Shown here piece by piece: positions 1-11,489 of a stretch of 64,000 bases of DNA. The stretch is from Canna indica (Eukaryota; Streptophyta; Magnoliopsida; Zingiberales; Cannaceae). Location of the stretch: the NCBI GenBank assembly GCA_034359265.1, contig CP136897.1, positions 17,788,001-17,852,000 of the forward strand, read 5' to 3'. Every line of letters starts with the position of its first letter. The stretch's first letter is position 1. Below the pieces are notes generated by a model. That model was not told the origin of the DNA. It saw nothing but the letters and a program-made list of their open reading frames with translations, and did not search any database. The position numbers were made by a program, and so were the translations under genes.

Positions 1-1152
1 TAGATCAATATACCCTAAAGTATGTTCTGTAGGTGGAAAAATTTTATTTTTATTTCCCAAAATTCTATCCCTAATTGGCCGGCCACCCTAGGACTCTTAA
101 AAGGGCCCTAAAAGGGGGCAGTATACCCTAGTTCTTTCCCAAAACCCCTCATTTCCTCAAGATCTCAAGTAAGCACTAAGAAACCTCAACAATCATCAAG
201 AATCCTCAAGAAAGCATCAAGAATTTCAAGAAGGGGGTGGCATAGCAAGGGTAGGGGCGGCCAAATAGCCCAAAACTCGATCCGACGGAATCACAACGAC
301 GATAGGAAACCCTCGATACGAAAACTCAAACCAATACGACGAAATTGAGTAAAAAATTGACAAAACCCCGTGACATAGGGGTGGTGGCATGGTTGATGAA
401 AAGAGAGAAATAGAAAGGCTAATCCACTCACCTTTTTAGAGAAATTGGGAAGGAAGAAGAAGTGAGGGATTTTCCTACGTTGAACGCCGACGATTTCGTG
501 AAATCCCGGCTCCGTCGGCTCCTCCTCCTCTTGGTGTCACCTCCTCTCCCTCTCTCCATCTTTCTTGGGTGGCGTGCAGCTAAAACAGCAGCCGTGTGCC
601 CCCCTTTGGTAATTTATGGGTCCTAGTTGGCCCAAGTTACCAAAACACCCTCACTTATTCACCCGACTTCTAAAATCCATAACTAATTCATTCTAACTCC
701 GATTCGAGTTCTGATTGAACCACTAAATTTTTCTCGAGAGCCACTATCATCCTAGCATGGTAATTCACAGAAATAAGACAAATAATTTTTTTCTAATTTT
801 TTTCTATATTTAAAGCTTACTCGAGTCCACTCCCGAATCTCTACGCCAATCCGCGTTGACTCAAGCCCATGGTCTTCTGTTCAAGAATAAAATATTATTT
901 TTAGATTTTTGGGTATTACAGTATTGCAGGGAAGGGCGATGTTGCCGCCCGAGAATCTCGCAGCGAGATTGTCTAGAATGGGTCGGAATCAATTCCGAAG
1001 ATGGCGGGTGTATATTTTCTGATAAGGTAGGATGTAGATATCCTTATGTGACCAAGTGGGGTCACTGGGCAGAATTGCTTAGCCTGATTTGAGCCTGACT
1101 CAGGGATGTAGTTGGGGCAGAGCCCCCTGATGGGGTTGCACGGTCTAGTTCG
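1..1152 (-). mobile_element. Ty3/gypsy-type LTR and adjoining internal sequence, cut by window edge
   Basis: Read on the minus strand, an LTR-like start TGTAATACCC lies at about position 920 and runs towards position 1, where the window cuts it. Positions 921-1152 would be the internal sequence just upstream of that LTR. The whole block recurs in opposite orientation at about 48785-49911, with near-identical runs and the same boundary near a CTAGTTCG string. The TGTAATACCC start resembles those of the gypsy LTRs at 10716 and 17241. No coding capacity is visible: a short open frame at 856-1092 is shared by both copies only because the DNA is shared. Lineage assignment is inference. Confidence 0.6.
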
Positions 1153-1401
1153 TAATGAAGGATGGGGCATTGCTAGGTCTAGCCCAACTAGGTCCAGTAG
1201 TTCTAGTCCAGTCCAGCATCGCATTTCACATCCTTACATTCGCATCCACCACGGATATGACACATTACACCCAAAAGTGATTCTCCGCACTACATCCACA
1301 TTTTCTCCACATTTTTACATCAATATTCACATCCATATTCATTTTTGAAACAATAATTAATTCACATAGTGTAATCACAATATCGAGGATGAGGATATAA
1401 T

Positions 1402-1733
1402 TAGGAATGTCAACGAGGCAAGTTCGGGGTGGATAGTGTCGCTCTCACACTTGCACCTGTTTACTAAACCTATATCCCATAACTGCATCTGCGACTAGTA
1501 GGCAAGTTAGGGTTTTTAGATGGATAATTTAGATTTATTTAAAGATTAAGTGTAAATATGGACCATTGGATATAATATTTTAAAAAATAAATTTAAAATT
1601 TAATATATACTGGCGGGTAACGGATATCCATGGGTTTGGATAGTATAGAGGGCATAATATGGTCCCAATATCCATCTCGTGTTAGATAAATATTTGTGGG
1701 TACTCGCGGGTACAGGTAATATTACCATCCCTC
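1402..1733 (+). mobile_element. Degenerate hAT-like short element
   Basis: The block begins TAGGAATGTCAACGAGGC and ends with a ...ACCATCCCT string, a partial inverted match. A much closer copy of the same start (TAGGGATGTCAACGGGG) lies at 32375-32410. Related sequence is present in the right inverted arm near 63700-63780, so the insertion predates the arm duplication. No clear target duplication was found. Confidence 0.4.
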
Positions 1734-2203
1734 GATATAATTATCATTTGTGATATCTATTCTCACTTTTAGTTTCCTCAGGCTACCTTTGTCCTTTTTA
1801 TACGAGATTGAATGAAAATCTAAAGAGAAAGAAGAAGTGATAACGAATAACAAGGCTTTTTGGAAGGGAAAAGGGAAATAAGATAAAGAGTATATTTCCA
1901 TGAAAGGAAGGATGGTCCCATGCCTCTCTGACCAATTATGAGCTTAGCAACAGAGTATACCCAGTATAAGGACAAGTGGCATAGCGATCCCTCATCAAAG
2001 TGATTTGACATCACATCTCGATTAGATAGATCATCCTTGAGGAGCGAATAAAAGCATTTTTTCTTTGGGTCCTTTGAAGTAAATTGAGCTGTGTATTGTG
2101 AATCTTACTCCTCTGGCTCTTAACGAGACCTTATTGGTATGGCTACCATAAGAGTGACAATGCGAAGTTACCTCATGAGGATTGATCTTCAACTCTGTTC
2201 TTA

Positions 2204-3152
2204 CACCACAAGAAAAATATGCATCAGTGAAAATCCTTCACTAAAGGGTATCAGTGACAAAAATTTCCACCACAACGTCCGTCACTAAAAGCTTCATAGC
2301 TAATGCTCCATTTTCTCTTAAGTGGCAGATGTGTCCGTTATAAAAGTTTGACGGAAAAATTTTCGTCACAAAATCCATTATAGTAAATTTTGATCGAAAA
2401 TAAATTTTGCGTTATTAATTATGATTTTTGTGCGTAAAAAATCTGTCAATTATATTATTATATTATAGATTGTTATAATATAATAATATAATAATAGATT
2501 ATATTATATTAATATAATATAATATAATATAAATATATAATTTTACAACATTTTAAAGAAATTTATAAAAGATAGTATGATAGTAAATTTTTTGGTCTCA
2601 TGAGGTATCAGTTTATAATATTTATGAAAATTAAGAGAAAAAAATTAATCCATATGAAACTAAAAGAGTTATATTTATGATGATTAAGAATAAGTCAAAA
2701 ATAATTTTAACCCACATGGGACTAAACATGATAAATTTTGCTTTAATAATATTTGGTTTAATTTTGTGTCAGATTTCTACTTCCATCACTGATTGTCACT
2801 GTTATGTGATGGCTCAGTGACAGATATGAAAAAAAAAATAGTAACAAATTAGTGTTGGAATATTAGTGACGAATTAGTGTTGGAATATTAGTGATGAAAA
2901 TGAAATCAGTCACTATTCTATCACACTGATGCTATTTATTAAAAATTCTAGGCCAAATTGGTCAAAAATTAAGTGACTGATTTGTGATAGAACTGTCTTG
3001 CGTCAAATTTTCCATCACAAGTCCGTCACTATTTTGGAAAAAAACACATTTCATTTCACACTGTTACAAATCCGTCAAAAATATGTCACAGATTGTGATA
3101 GATTTTAGCTATTATAAAATTTCTGTCACTGATGCTCATTTTTCTTATAGTG
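2204..3152. mobile_element. CACTA-type MITE (949 bp)
   Basis: The left end CACCACAAGAAAAATATGCA and the reverse complement of the right end CACTATAAGAAAAATGAGCA form a good terminal inverted repeat. Further repeats of a CAGTGA / GTCACT motif follow inside each end. The flanks are TTA (2201-2203) and CTA (3153-3155), fitting a 3-bp target duplication. The homologous right arm near 62080-62105 lacks the insert and reads straight through, which independently fixes both boundaries. There is no transposase; the centre is AT-rich. CACTA assignment rests on the ends and TSD length. Confidence 0.8.
2449..2545. repeat. AT-rich simple repeat (TAATATTA-type)
   Basis: Irregular TATTA/TAATA runs inside the CACTA MITE, almost without G or C. 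Confidence 0.85.
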
Positions 3153-3724
3153 CTAGAACTTGGCGCTAGCTTTTGAAACAAGGGCGGCAGACTTGGAAGG
3201 AAGGAGCGAATGGAAGAGTCTCGACATGCAAGCATTTCAAATAGAGTGACGCTATAAAGAACTGAGCAAGCAAGAGCGCACCACAGTGCGCAAGCAAGCC
3301 ATTACCACACCATACACAAACAAAGCTTCACGCAAGACCATATAGCAAGCAAAGAAGCAATAACGTGTTCCTCGAAGAAAATAAGCCAAACCCTTAAGCA
3401 AGCTCAACTCAAAGATGTCCGAGAAGCGAATGACATTTAAAGCGATGTTTCAAGCTTTGGAGTGACCTTTCCTACCCTACCCCACCGGTTCGGATCCTCA
3501 AAAATAATCTCCTACGATACCATGCTCAAGGGGGGGGCTCATCTACTTCTGACCCATCATCCTATATATTCCTTCTATACTACGTCATTTAACTAATCCA
3601 CATGAGAAAATCCTATTTTTCAAGATTTCTCTCACTTACTTCGTCAATTGTCATTTGCTCCATATGGTCAATGTCTTCCGACTAGCCATCTATCCGGTAC
3701 TTAACTAGGGTGAGCAATCCTTAA

Positions 3725-4262
3725 GGGGTCGTTTGTTACATAACCGCTTATCATTATTGAGGATCTAGATAACCACCCAGATAGATTACCACTTTTAAAA
3801 TTACCGATAATGTTACATTACCATATTTGGCATGGACTAGTAATATCACCAGTAATCCATATTACCTTATTTGATAAAAAAGATCATTGGGAAATTTATA
3901 TATTTAACTAAAATATCCTCAAATAAATAAAATAAAAAATAAATAAAAAGTTGGGATTATCACTTTACTATGAGATGAGGCGAACGAGATAAGGCGAGAG
4001 TTTTTTCTATGTTAATAGGGGTATTTTAGTATGGCATATTTTTGTTAAAAATAAAAAATAATATTATCACTTTACTAGTAATCCACATAGCTACCCCCTC
4101 CATTGGTAATGTGGATTATTAGTTGAGTGATAATGTAGATTATAATGGGCATCCAGATTACCGATAATCTATTTCAACCAAATATGGTAATCTGGTGGGC
4201 CCAAGTAATTTTAATTTAAATTACTAGTAATCCATCTGGATTGCATCATACCAAATGCCCCC
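3725..4262. mobile_element. Tourist-like (PIF/Harbinger) MITE (538 bp)
   Basis: Ends are GGGGTCGTTTGTTACATA and, in reverse complement, GGGGGCATTTGGTATGAT, the common Tourist/PIF style. It is flanked by a perfect TAA duplication (3722-3724 and 4263-4265). The right arm at about 61495-61505 reads through without the insert (CCCTTAAAGAA in reverse complement). The interior is full of short inverted words such as GATTACC and ATTACTAGTAATCC and has no ORF. Confidence 0.82.
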
Positions 4263-4745
4263 TAAAGAAGATCAAAAGTGCGACCTTATGAAAAATGAGA
4301 AAGAGGCCTATTGATTCGAAGTATCTATGAAAGGGTCGATCAATAGCATAGTTGATTCTTTCGCTGATGTCGTTACGAAGGAAAGGCATTCACATTTCTA
4401 ATCTGGTAGGGCGGAATGGCTTTGCTTGGTTTGCCCCAGCTTGGTGAATCGCATCCTTGCACTGCTCGTGACGATTGCTGGGAAACTAGTTTCTGAAGCA
4501 AAGCCCATTGCCAGTACGAGATTGGATATCCACAAGTAGATCTCTAATCTCGCTTTCAGTTTCCTCATGTTGCCTCTGTCCTTTTTATATGTGATAAAGA
4601 AAATTGTTTCTACTACCACTAGAGAGGCTGTGAGATTGGATGCATCGAGGTTGCTCCTGAAAAGTGGTGAAGGAAGGGAATGCCTTGTCGAAGTAGGTCG
4701 ACTATGATTTAGTGGGGTGTTGATCCGTCTAATTTTCGTAAGGCT

Positions 4746-6880
4746 ATGGTGACTCCTCCTGCACCCTCCTCCCTTTTAGCTCCCTTGATTCCTTCTGCTT
4801 CCTCCCTTCCCCAACATGTTTCTTCCCTTCCCCGTCCTTCTCTCCGCCTCCCGCTTGCTTCCGCCTTCGCGATTGCTCCCTCTTCCGATGGTTGGCAGCT
4901 AATTTCACGTCATCCCCGACAACGTCAGGTTATGTTTGTTGACATCCTAAAACCTTTGTCCTACCATTGGCTAGGGACTGGGATATCTTTTGCTGAGATT
5001 GTCAAGGTTAGACGTCCCTCTCCTCCTCCTTCCACTTTGGTCACACCTCCTGCTTCTTCCCGCCATCGTGTTGGCCTAAGGGTTTTCAACCTTAGTCTTA
5101 ATCTTGGTTTTGATGATAACATATATGAAACTAATGATTTCATGGAGAATTACATTCAGGTTCCAAGTCGGTTAGCGCACGACGTCCCTGATCGAAAAAA
5201 TTAGAGAAATTTGAGAAATCGACAAGGACACTCGTCGACGCTCGGGATTCTTTGGGAAGTTAGGGTTTAGGTTTAGGGTGTCTAGCATGTATTGTAAATC
5301 CTCATGGTGATGCAAAAAACCCAAAATTCCAAACCCAAACCCCAAAATATGAAAATCCGGAAAATCAAAAAATGGTCTTGGAATTCACTAAGCCTAGGGA
5401 GCTCCTTGGAGGGCTATATGATCTAGGCATTTTCTTGGCACCAAAAGTCCCAATAATTATTCTTTAGGTAAAAACTAGATAACGAGATATTTTAAAGAAT
5501 TTTTTGGAAGCCTTTCACCTACCCATATTTAACCCGAAAGATTATAAAATTTCCATTTTTCAAAAATTTGTACTAGACCCCAAAAGTTAGATTTTGATTC
5601 TTAAGGATTTTTATTTTTTAGATATTTCTATTGAATCCAAATGAGGGTTAATCCTTATATAACATTTATGTTTAAAGTTATTAACTTAAAGCTAGTAAGG
5701 GAAACGATATAATCTAGTAAAACTATTTTGGAAATCCTAAGCGGGGTGCTTAGGTAGTGAAGTAGGCATTGAGGCTGAACCACTATAAATAATTGTGTTA
5801 GCATTGTTTACCTTGCATTTCTTATGGCTTATCATTTATATCTTGCTTCCGCTTACTACTCGATTTGTGAATTGCCTAAGTAATCAAGTAAATGATTAAA
5901 ATTAAAATTAGGCAAAAAGATTTAGATAACACACTATTCATCCCCCTCTAGTGTGGCCATTTCACTAACACATCGTCCTATGGTTTCCGCTTCTGTCTCT
6001 ATTGTTGTGGATGCTCTTCAAGCCCAATGTCAATGCTTTCATTGTTTGAGTCCGGGTCACTTTGCCAGATCATGTAAAAGGCGCATGTGTTGCTTCGCTT
6101 GTTCAAAGCCTGGACACATCCGTCAGCACTGCCCTTCTTATATGCGCCGCTCACTTATTGCCTTTCCTTCATCCCCTCATTCCACTGTTCATTCTTCTCA
6201 TCACCCAACTTCTTCTCCCGAGTCGCTTTCCATGCGTCTCTCCCAAAATGGGTTCTACTTGGGCTCTCCTTCCTCCCGTCCCTCAAACATGTCCCCTCCA
6301 CCGCCTCCTCCTCCTTCGAAACCTCCGTCGACCAAGGCCTTTCTTCGCAACACAGCTTCGGTTGCCGACAAATCTAGATATCTTGCCAAGTGCTTATTCA
6401 TTGTTATGGTGGATGGACAAATGCACCCTAACATTGACTTGGTGGGTTATCTCACAAACTACTTCAATAACCCACACGAGCATTGTCGTCAAGGGGCGAC
6501 AACAAAGACTGCCCAACAGGCGTTTTCTCGTCACGACTTTTTCCTGTGAGGATGGCCACTTCAAGAGGCACCTGCTTGAGATGGAGCATTTGCGCTTGGG
6601 CCACCTCCTTCTCCTCTTCAAGGAATGGAGCTGTGATGAGGCTCATATCGATATTTCGCCTTCGGAGATCTAGATTGGAATCGAACTACAGGGCCTTCCT
6701 CTCATATTTTGGAACATTGATGCTATTATCGCCCTAGTAAGCTCATTTGTAGCTTTTAAAGCCATTGATGATCGCATTGTGTAGTGGACAGAACTCGATC
6801 TCCGCCTGCCGGATAACCGGTTCATCGCTGATGTTGCCATTCAAGCTGATGCTGAGGATAAAGCAAATTTTAATATCTCA
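4746..6880 (+). pseudogene. DUF4283/zinc-knuckle ORF (LINE ORF1-like), split by a solo LTR
   Basis: The frame opens at 4746 with a Pro/Ser-rich N-terminus containing a DGWQLISRHPRQR segment. It is interrupted at 5069 by a solo copia LTR. Reading across the empty site (one CATCG copy kept) the frame continues without a stop from 5976 to 6549. This second part has two CCHC zinc knuckles, CFHCLSPGHFARSC and CFACSKPGHIRQHC, then a Pro-rich stretch. After 6549 the similarity continues in another frame, with DUF4283-like words such as ELQGLPLIFWNIDAI and FVAFKAIDDRIV, so there is at least one frameshift. This layout fits plant L1 ORF1 or related DUF4283 proteins, which bind nucleic acid. The LINE RT at 7217 may be part of the same element, but endonuclease and most of RT are missing. 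Assignment by motif only. Confidence 0.65.
5069..5970 (+). mobile_element. Solo Ty1/copia-type LTR A (902 bp, TSD CATCG)
   Basis: Starts TGTTGGCCTAAG and ends CATTTCACTAACA, with TGTTGG/..AACA style ends. Flanked by a perfect 5-bp duplication CATCG (5064-5068, 5971-5975). It belongs to the same family as the LTRs at 7462, 10839, 50116 and 54952 but lacks the middle block with GATCGA palindromes, so it is an internally shorter copy. No internal domain adjoins it, hence solo LTR. Confidence 0.92.
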
Positions 6881-7205
6881 AAGTTTAATTTTTTGGATCC
6901 TCAAGATTGATTTCTTAATAGGTGTAGTTGGTTCAACTTATAGATGATCTAATTAAATTTGGATTGAATTTATCATATTGAGTTTTTCTAATTGGAGATT
7001 GGATTCAGTTGAGTTGGTCGAATTAAGTCTTATATCTGATTAGGTTAAGATTATGTTACTTTGCATTATATTTGATTATATCATGTCACTTAGTTTAGGG
7101 TGAAACTCATTAAGTTAGATTAGATTGAGTCAAATAAATTTTAATTGGGTCAACTTAGTTTATGATTTAGATCAATTAAGTTAGGTCACGTTAAAAACTA
7201 GTCTA
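6881..7205. other. AT-rich spacer without recognisable gene
   Basis: Repetitive GATTGAATT / TTAAGTTAG-like words, no open frame of note. It separates the zinc-knuckle remnant from the LINE RT remnant and may be a degenerate insertion. Confidence 0.5.
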
Positions 7206-8361
7206 GTAATCATGTCTCCCAAGCTGGAAAAATAGTCCTGCTAAACTCATTGTTAAATTCTATACCAATTGATACTCTTTCTACCACTTGGATGAATGAG
7301 AAGATAATTAATAGATTCAAAAGTATATCCAAATGTTTTCTTTGGAGGTCATTGAATTACTGCTAGCAAAATGTGGGGAGATCTAGGAGCAGTGGCGGAG
7401 CTAGAAACTAAATTGGAGGGGGACAAGACTCTCAAATGAACAACGGGAGATGGGAAAAGAGTGTTGGCATAAGGTTTTCTACCTTGGTCTTAATCTCGGT
7501 TTTGATGATAACAAACATGGAACTAATGTTTCATTGAGAAATATTTTCAAGTTCCATATCGATTAGCACTCGACGTCCGTGATCGAAAAAATCAAAGAAA
7601 TTAGCAAGCACGCTTGTCAACGCTTGGGATTCTTCCAGAAGATAGAGTTTATGTTTAGGATGTCTAGAAAGTGTTGTAAATCCTCATGATGATACAAAAA
7701 AATCCAAAAATCAAACCTGAACTCCAAAATACGAAAACCTGAAAAATTAGAAAAGGCCGTAAAGTTCACTAAGTTTAGGGAGCTCCATGGAGAGCTATAT
7801 TACCTAGATATTTTCTTGACACAAAAATGCTGATAATTATTCTTTAGGTAAAAAATAGATAACGATGTATTTTTAAGGAATTTTTGGAAGCCTTTAGCAT
7901 ACCCATATTTGACTCGGGAGATTACAAAATTTCTGTTTTCTAGAAATTTGTAATAGACCCCAAAAACTAGATTTTGATTCTTAAGGATTTTGATTTTTTT
8001 AGATATTTTTATTGAATCCAAATGGGGGGTAATCCTTATATAATATTTATATTTTAAAGTTAGTAAATGTTATATAACTAGACTTAGTGAAAACGGAATC
8101 CATAAACAAGCAAACAAGCAGAAAAACTAGCCTAACCAAACTGCCCTGCCTAGGTTCGATCGACGGACTGGTCGACTAGCAGAAGATGAGGGCATTTAGA
8201 TCGATCGACTGAACATTGCCCAAAAGGGGCAGAATGCCTTCGATCGCTTGGCGGTCGCTCGGTCGGTCGATCGACGATCGACCGGACCTGCGATCGACGG
8301 TTGGTAATGGGCAAAAATTTGCCTGTTGAGAAGAGGGGAGCTCTCTCTTCTCTTCATGGCT

Positions 8362-8369
8362 TATAAATA
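8362..8369 (+). promoter_or_regulatory. TATA box of copia LTR B
   Basis: TATAAATA about 60 bases after the palindrome block, at the same relative place as TATAAATA in LTR C (11676) and in the LTR at 54167. Likely the LTR promoter; activity unknown. Confidence 0.5.
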
Positions 8370-8659
8370 GGAAGCCATGAGAGCCTTCCTCCATGATGTT
8401 GATCACCTCTAACCTCCTTGAGCCATCTTTTGATCAATTCTAAGCCCTCATTGAGCCAATCTTGTGAAAACCGTAGCTTGAGCCAAAAACCTTAATCTTT
8501 CCTCCATTTCTTCATTGATTAATCATTAAAGATATCAAGAGGAAGCTAGAAATCTTGTTTTGGAGCTATGTATTTTATTGTTTGATTTATTGCTCCATTT
8601 AATGTTGTATTTTCTTATTTATTTCTTTGTATTTGAGTTTGTGTTAGACCTAGAGTGTA

Positions 8660-9394
8660 CACTACAATAAATTGGACAGATGGGGACATCATTTTTTTCT
8701 CTTAAGGACGCTCTTTTGTGTCGCTAATTAACTCATCGACGTAATTTACAAGCGTCTCAGATCATTGTGTCCCAAAAAACATTCGAGACGCAAAGGACCA
8801 GTGTCAGTTATTTCTAGCAGAGATGCATTTTAGTTGCGCCTCAAATGCAACTCGCGATGCTTTAATTAATGGCGTCGATGATTTTTGACAAAAATGCTTT
8901 CTAATTGTTCTTAGGGGTGAAAGCAGGCCTGAGCTAGGCCTTGGTCCAGCTCGACTCAATTATACTTTACTCAGAGCCTGAGCTAAGCTGAGCCTTAACT
9001 TACTAGAACCAATTAAGTTTGCACATTTTATCTTTTGAGTTATGCATATACATGCATCCATATTTATAATCAAATAGTCAAGTCCATTTTGAGAAGTCTT
9101 TAATGTGGGACCATTGTTGCATCCCATATAACCTAATGGTAAGTTATTTTTGAGAACTTTCTAATGTGGGACTATTGTTGCATCTCATATAACCATATTG
9201 AGACGCTATGGAAAAATACGCCCCTAATTGGGAAAATTCAGACGCCATGAAAAAAATGCATCCCTAATTTTTGAGATGCTCAAAATAAAGCGTCCCTAAG
9301 TGAAAAAAATTGAGATGAGGGTTTTAAAAAATTCGGCAATGCTAATAAAAGCATCCTCATAATTGTGTCCTTAGAAGACTTTTTTCTTGTAGTG
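8660..9394. mobile_element. CACTA-type MITE (735 bp, TSD GTA)
   Basis: Starts CACTACAATAAATTGG and ends TTTTTTCTTGTAGTG. Perfect GTA duplication at 8657-8659 and 9395-9397. Subterminal repeats of GACGC / GCGTC type occur on both sides. No ORF. It is the innermost of four nested layers at this locus. Confidence 0.9.
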
Positions 9395-11489
9395 GTAGGT
9401 CTTGAAATTGGGTGGTAGCCTTGGTGTTTGAGGTTTAAATCCACCGGTGTAAACGTAGTTTGCTAGGATTAGATGAGTTGTCCTTAAGGTTGAGGTGAGA
9501 GAGTGCTCTCGGTAGGAATGCGGGATACTTCCGGGTTTGAAAGTGTCTTCTATTTGAGAGTGAAGACTTTTTGGTGTAAAGTCCTCATTGTAAGGAAACT
9601 AATTAATCTAATAAAATTAGTTTGAAAATCCTATGCGGGGTGCTTGAATTGGTATTAGCATTGTTCTCTTTGTGTATCACATTGTTTATCTTCATTACTC
9701 GCTTTCGCATTTAGTCGTTGAATTATAAATTGCCTAAGTAGTTTAAGAAAATATTTAAAATTAAAATTAGGCAAAAATATTTAATTAACACAATATTCAC
9801 CCCCCTCTAGTGTGACCATTTCACCAACAAAGAGCACATGACTAGGGATCAGGATCAGAAGATAAGGGAAAGAAAGATGAAAAGGGGAAATAATTTTAAG
9901 ATATGGGATAATTATAAATTTTATGGAGTGCAAAAGTTGATAAAGTTTGGGATATAAAGAGGAATTTTTTAATTTTGTAGGGGGCAAATGGGGATAAATC
10001 TTAGAAACATAAGGATAATTCTATGAAAAAAAGAGGGCAAAATCATCATTTACCATGTATAAATAATGAAATTATAAAATTGATGAAGGGGCAATTACCC
10101 CCCTTCCCATCCAAGTGCCTCCACCCCTGTTTAGGAGTCGAAGACCTAAGTATAACAAAAATATCAATCCACGCTAAGAAGGTGCTTCTTTTTCTGAACA
10201 AGAAGAATCACTTATGGGCTAATTTATTGAATAAGAAGTATTCAAACTATCACCCTTGGAAGATAATGAATTCTGGAAATTTCTTCTCGCCTTTCAAAAG
10301 CCTTCGTTTAGCTATCCAAGGGCGGAGAAATGGTCTATTGATAAAGATTGGAGATGGTACGGGAACTAAAATATGCAAAGATCATTGGTTAAGTTGCTCT
10401 CCAGTAGACAAATGACCCACTTACTTCAATGTGGCTAAAATGTCTCTAAACTTATTAATGATAATGAATGGAATGGTGAATTAATATTCGAGCTTTTTGG
10501 TAATATCCAAGCAACCAACACCGGTCAGATCTATCTCCCCAAGCATGAAGTCAAGGACAAATGAATATGGACTCTAAATGCTAAAGGGAAACTTAACTGC
10601 AAGATTGCTTACAACTTCTTAAAAAGTACTTAGTACTATGAGGCAATACTTGAGTTCAATCGGCCCATTCTCTCCCCAAAATAAAAAATTTTGCATGGAA
10701 ACTTCTATGGAAGAGTGTAATACCTGGGGTTCTCTAATATAAAAAAATTTCATAGTGCAGCACATCGAATCGGGAACTAGCTGGGCCGAGTCGTGAGATC
10801 ACCGCGAGTAGCAAGTATAATTAATTTAAATTATAACCTGTTGGCTTAAGTTTTTCAACCTTGGTCTTAATCTCGATTTTGATGATAACAAACATGGAAC
10901 TAATGATTTCATGAAGAATTATTTTTAGGTTCCATATCGGTTAGCGCGCGACGTCCGCAATCGAAAAAATCAAAAAATCAGAATGACATTGGTCGATGCG
11001 CTCGTATTCTTCGGGAAGTTAGAGTTTAGGTCTAAGGTGTCTAGATATATTGTAATTCCTCATCATGATGCATAAGAACCCAAAAACCTATCCCGAACCC
11101 CAAACCATGAAATTTTGGGACCGCCCTGAAATTCACTAAGACTAGGGAGCTCCTTGGAGGGCTATATGATCCAAACATTTTCTTGACATAAAAAATGGCG
11201 GTAATTGTTCCTTGGGTAGAAATTAGATAATGAGGTATTTTAAAGGATTTTTTGGAGACCTCTAGCATACCCATTCTTGACCCCGAAAATTAGAAAAGTT
11301 CCATTTTCTGAAAATTTGTACTAGACCCCAAAAACTAGATTTTCATTCTGAAGGATTTTGATTTTTTAGATATTTTTATTGAATCCAAATGAGGGTTAAT
11401 CCTTATATAACATTTATGTTTTAAAGTTATCATGTTATAAAGTTATCATGCAAAAATTGGCAGAAGCTGGGAAAGAAATCGCGAAAAGC

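Larger units (their letters stand above)
1213..4640. repeat. Left arm of a long diverged inverted repeat (partner 60655-63966)
   Basis: Blocks at 1213-2200, 3153-3724 and 4263-4640 are found in reverse complement and matching order at 62100-63966, 61500-62100 and 60655-60870. Shared landmarks include the AGTTTCCTCA..CCTTTGTCCTTTTTATA string, a ...CAAATCACTT..GATGAGGGATC string, and a stretch rich in GCAAGC around 3260-3360. The left arm carries two insertions (2204-3152 and 3725-4262) that are absent from the right arm. No protein was recognised in the shared sequence. Its original identity (element or segmental duplication) is unknown. Confidence 0.7.
7462..9829 (+). mobile_element. Solo copia LTR B (TSD AAGAG), containing a CACTA MITE
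   Basis: Starts TGTTGGCATAAGG and ends CATTTCACCAACA; perfect flanking duplication AAGAG (7457-7461, 9830-9834). Without the 738 bp due to the CACTA MITE and its extra TSD copy, it is about 1630 bp, close to LTR C (1614 bp). It contains the GATCGA-palindrome block (about 8155-8300) and a TATAAATA box. Confidence 0.92.
7390..10129. mobile_element. Non-autonomous hAT-like element (CAGTGGCGGAG family), with nested insertions
   Basis: Left end CAGTGGCGGAGCTAG; right end in reverse complement CAGGGGTGGAGGCACTTGG. Flanks TCTAGGAG (7382-7389) and TTTAGGAG (10130-10137) are an 8-bp duplication with one mismatch. The flanking LINE protein is continuous in sense across it. About 2.37 kb of the length is the copia LTR at 7462-9829; without that the element is about 370 bp and non-coding. 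The same family is seen with a perfect 8-bp TSD at 45575-46303, including a GGGGCAATTG/ACCCCC motif. Confidence 0.75.
7217..10715 (+). pseudogene. LINE (L1-type) reverse transcriptase C-terminal remnant, split by a nested insertion
   Basis: At 7217-7389 the + frame reads SQAGKIVLLNSLLNSIP and ISKCFLWRS, the typical thumb region of plant non-LTR RTs. A hAT-like element (7390-10129) then interrupts it. The protein resumes at 10134 with GVEDLSITKISIHAKK, LWANLLNKKY and IKIGDGTGTKICKDHWL, matching the region after the RT core. Near 10555-10700 a zf-RVT-like stretch follows (WTLNAKGKLNCKIAYNFL). The remnant ends where a gypsy LTR starts at 10716. Several stops are present. Identity as LINE RT is confident; which family is not determined. 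Confidence 0.85.

Noticed and set aside
856..1092. Open frame shared by 856-1092 (+) and 48845-49084 (-), about 78 codons
   Set aside because: The similarity comes from the inverted repeat DNA; the frame crosses the presumed LTR start and has no recognised domain.
1213..4640. Inverted arm as inserted mitochondrial DNA
   Set aside because: The style of some intergenic words resembles plant mitochondrial DNA, but no mitochondrial gene or tRNA was seen; needs a search to decide.
5255..5285. Telomere-like TTTAGGG words
   Set aside because: Only two or three imperfect units inside a copia LTR; diverged versions appear in sister LTRs.
6062..6673. 203-codon + frame overlapping the zinc-knuckle ORF
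   Set aside because: Shadow of the frame with the CCHC knuckles; no domain of its own until the DUF4283-like words after the frameshift.
8155..8300. Regular GATCGA words suggesting a CRISPR-like or satellite array
   Set aside because: No fixed repeat/spacer structure; they are LTR palindromes in a plant genome.
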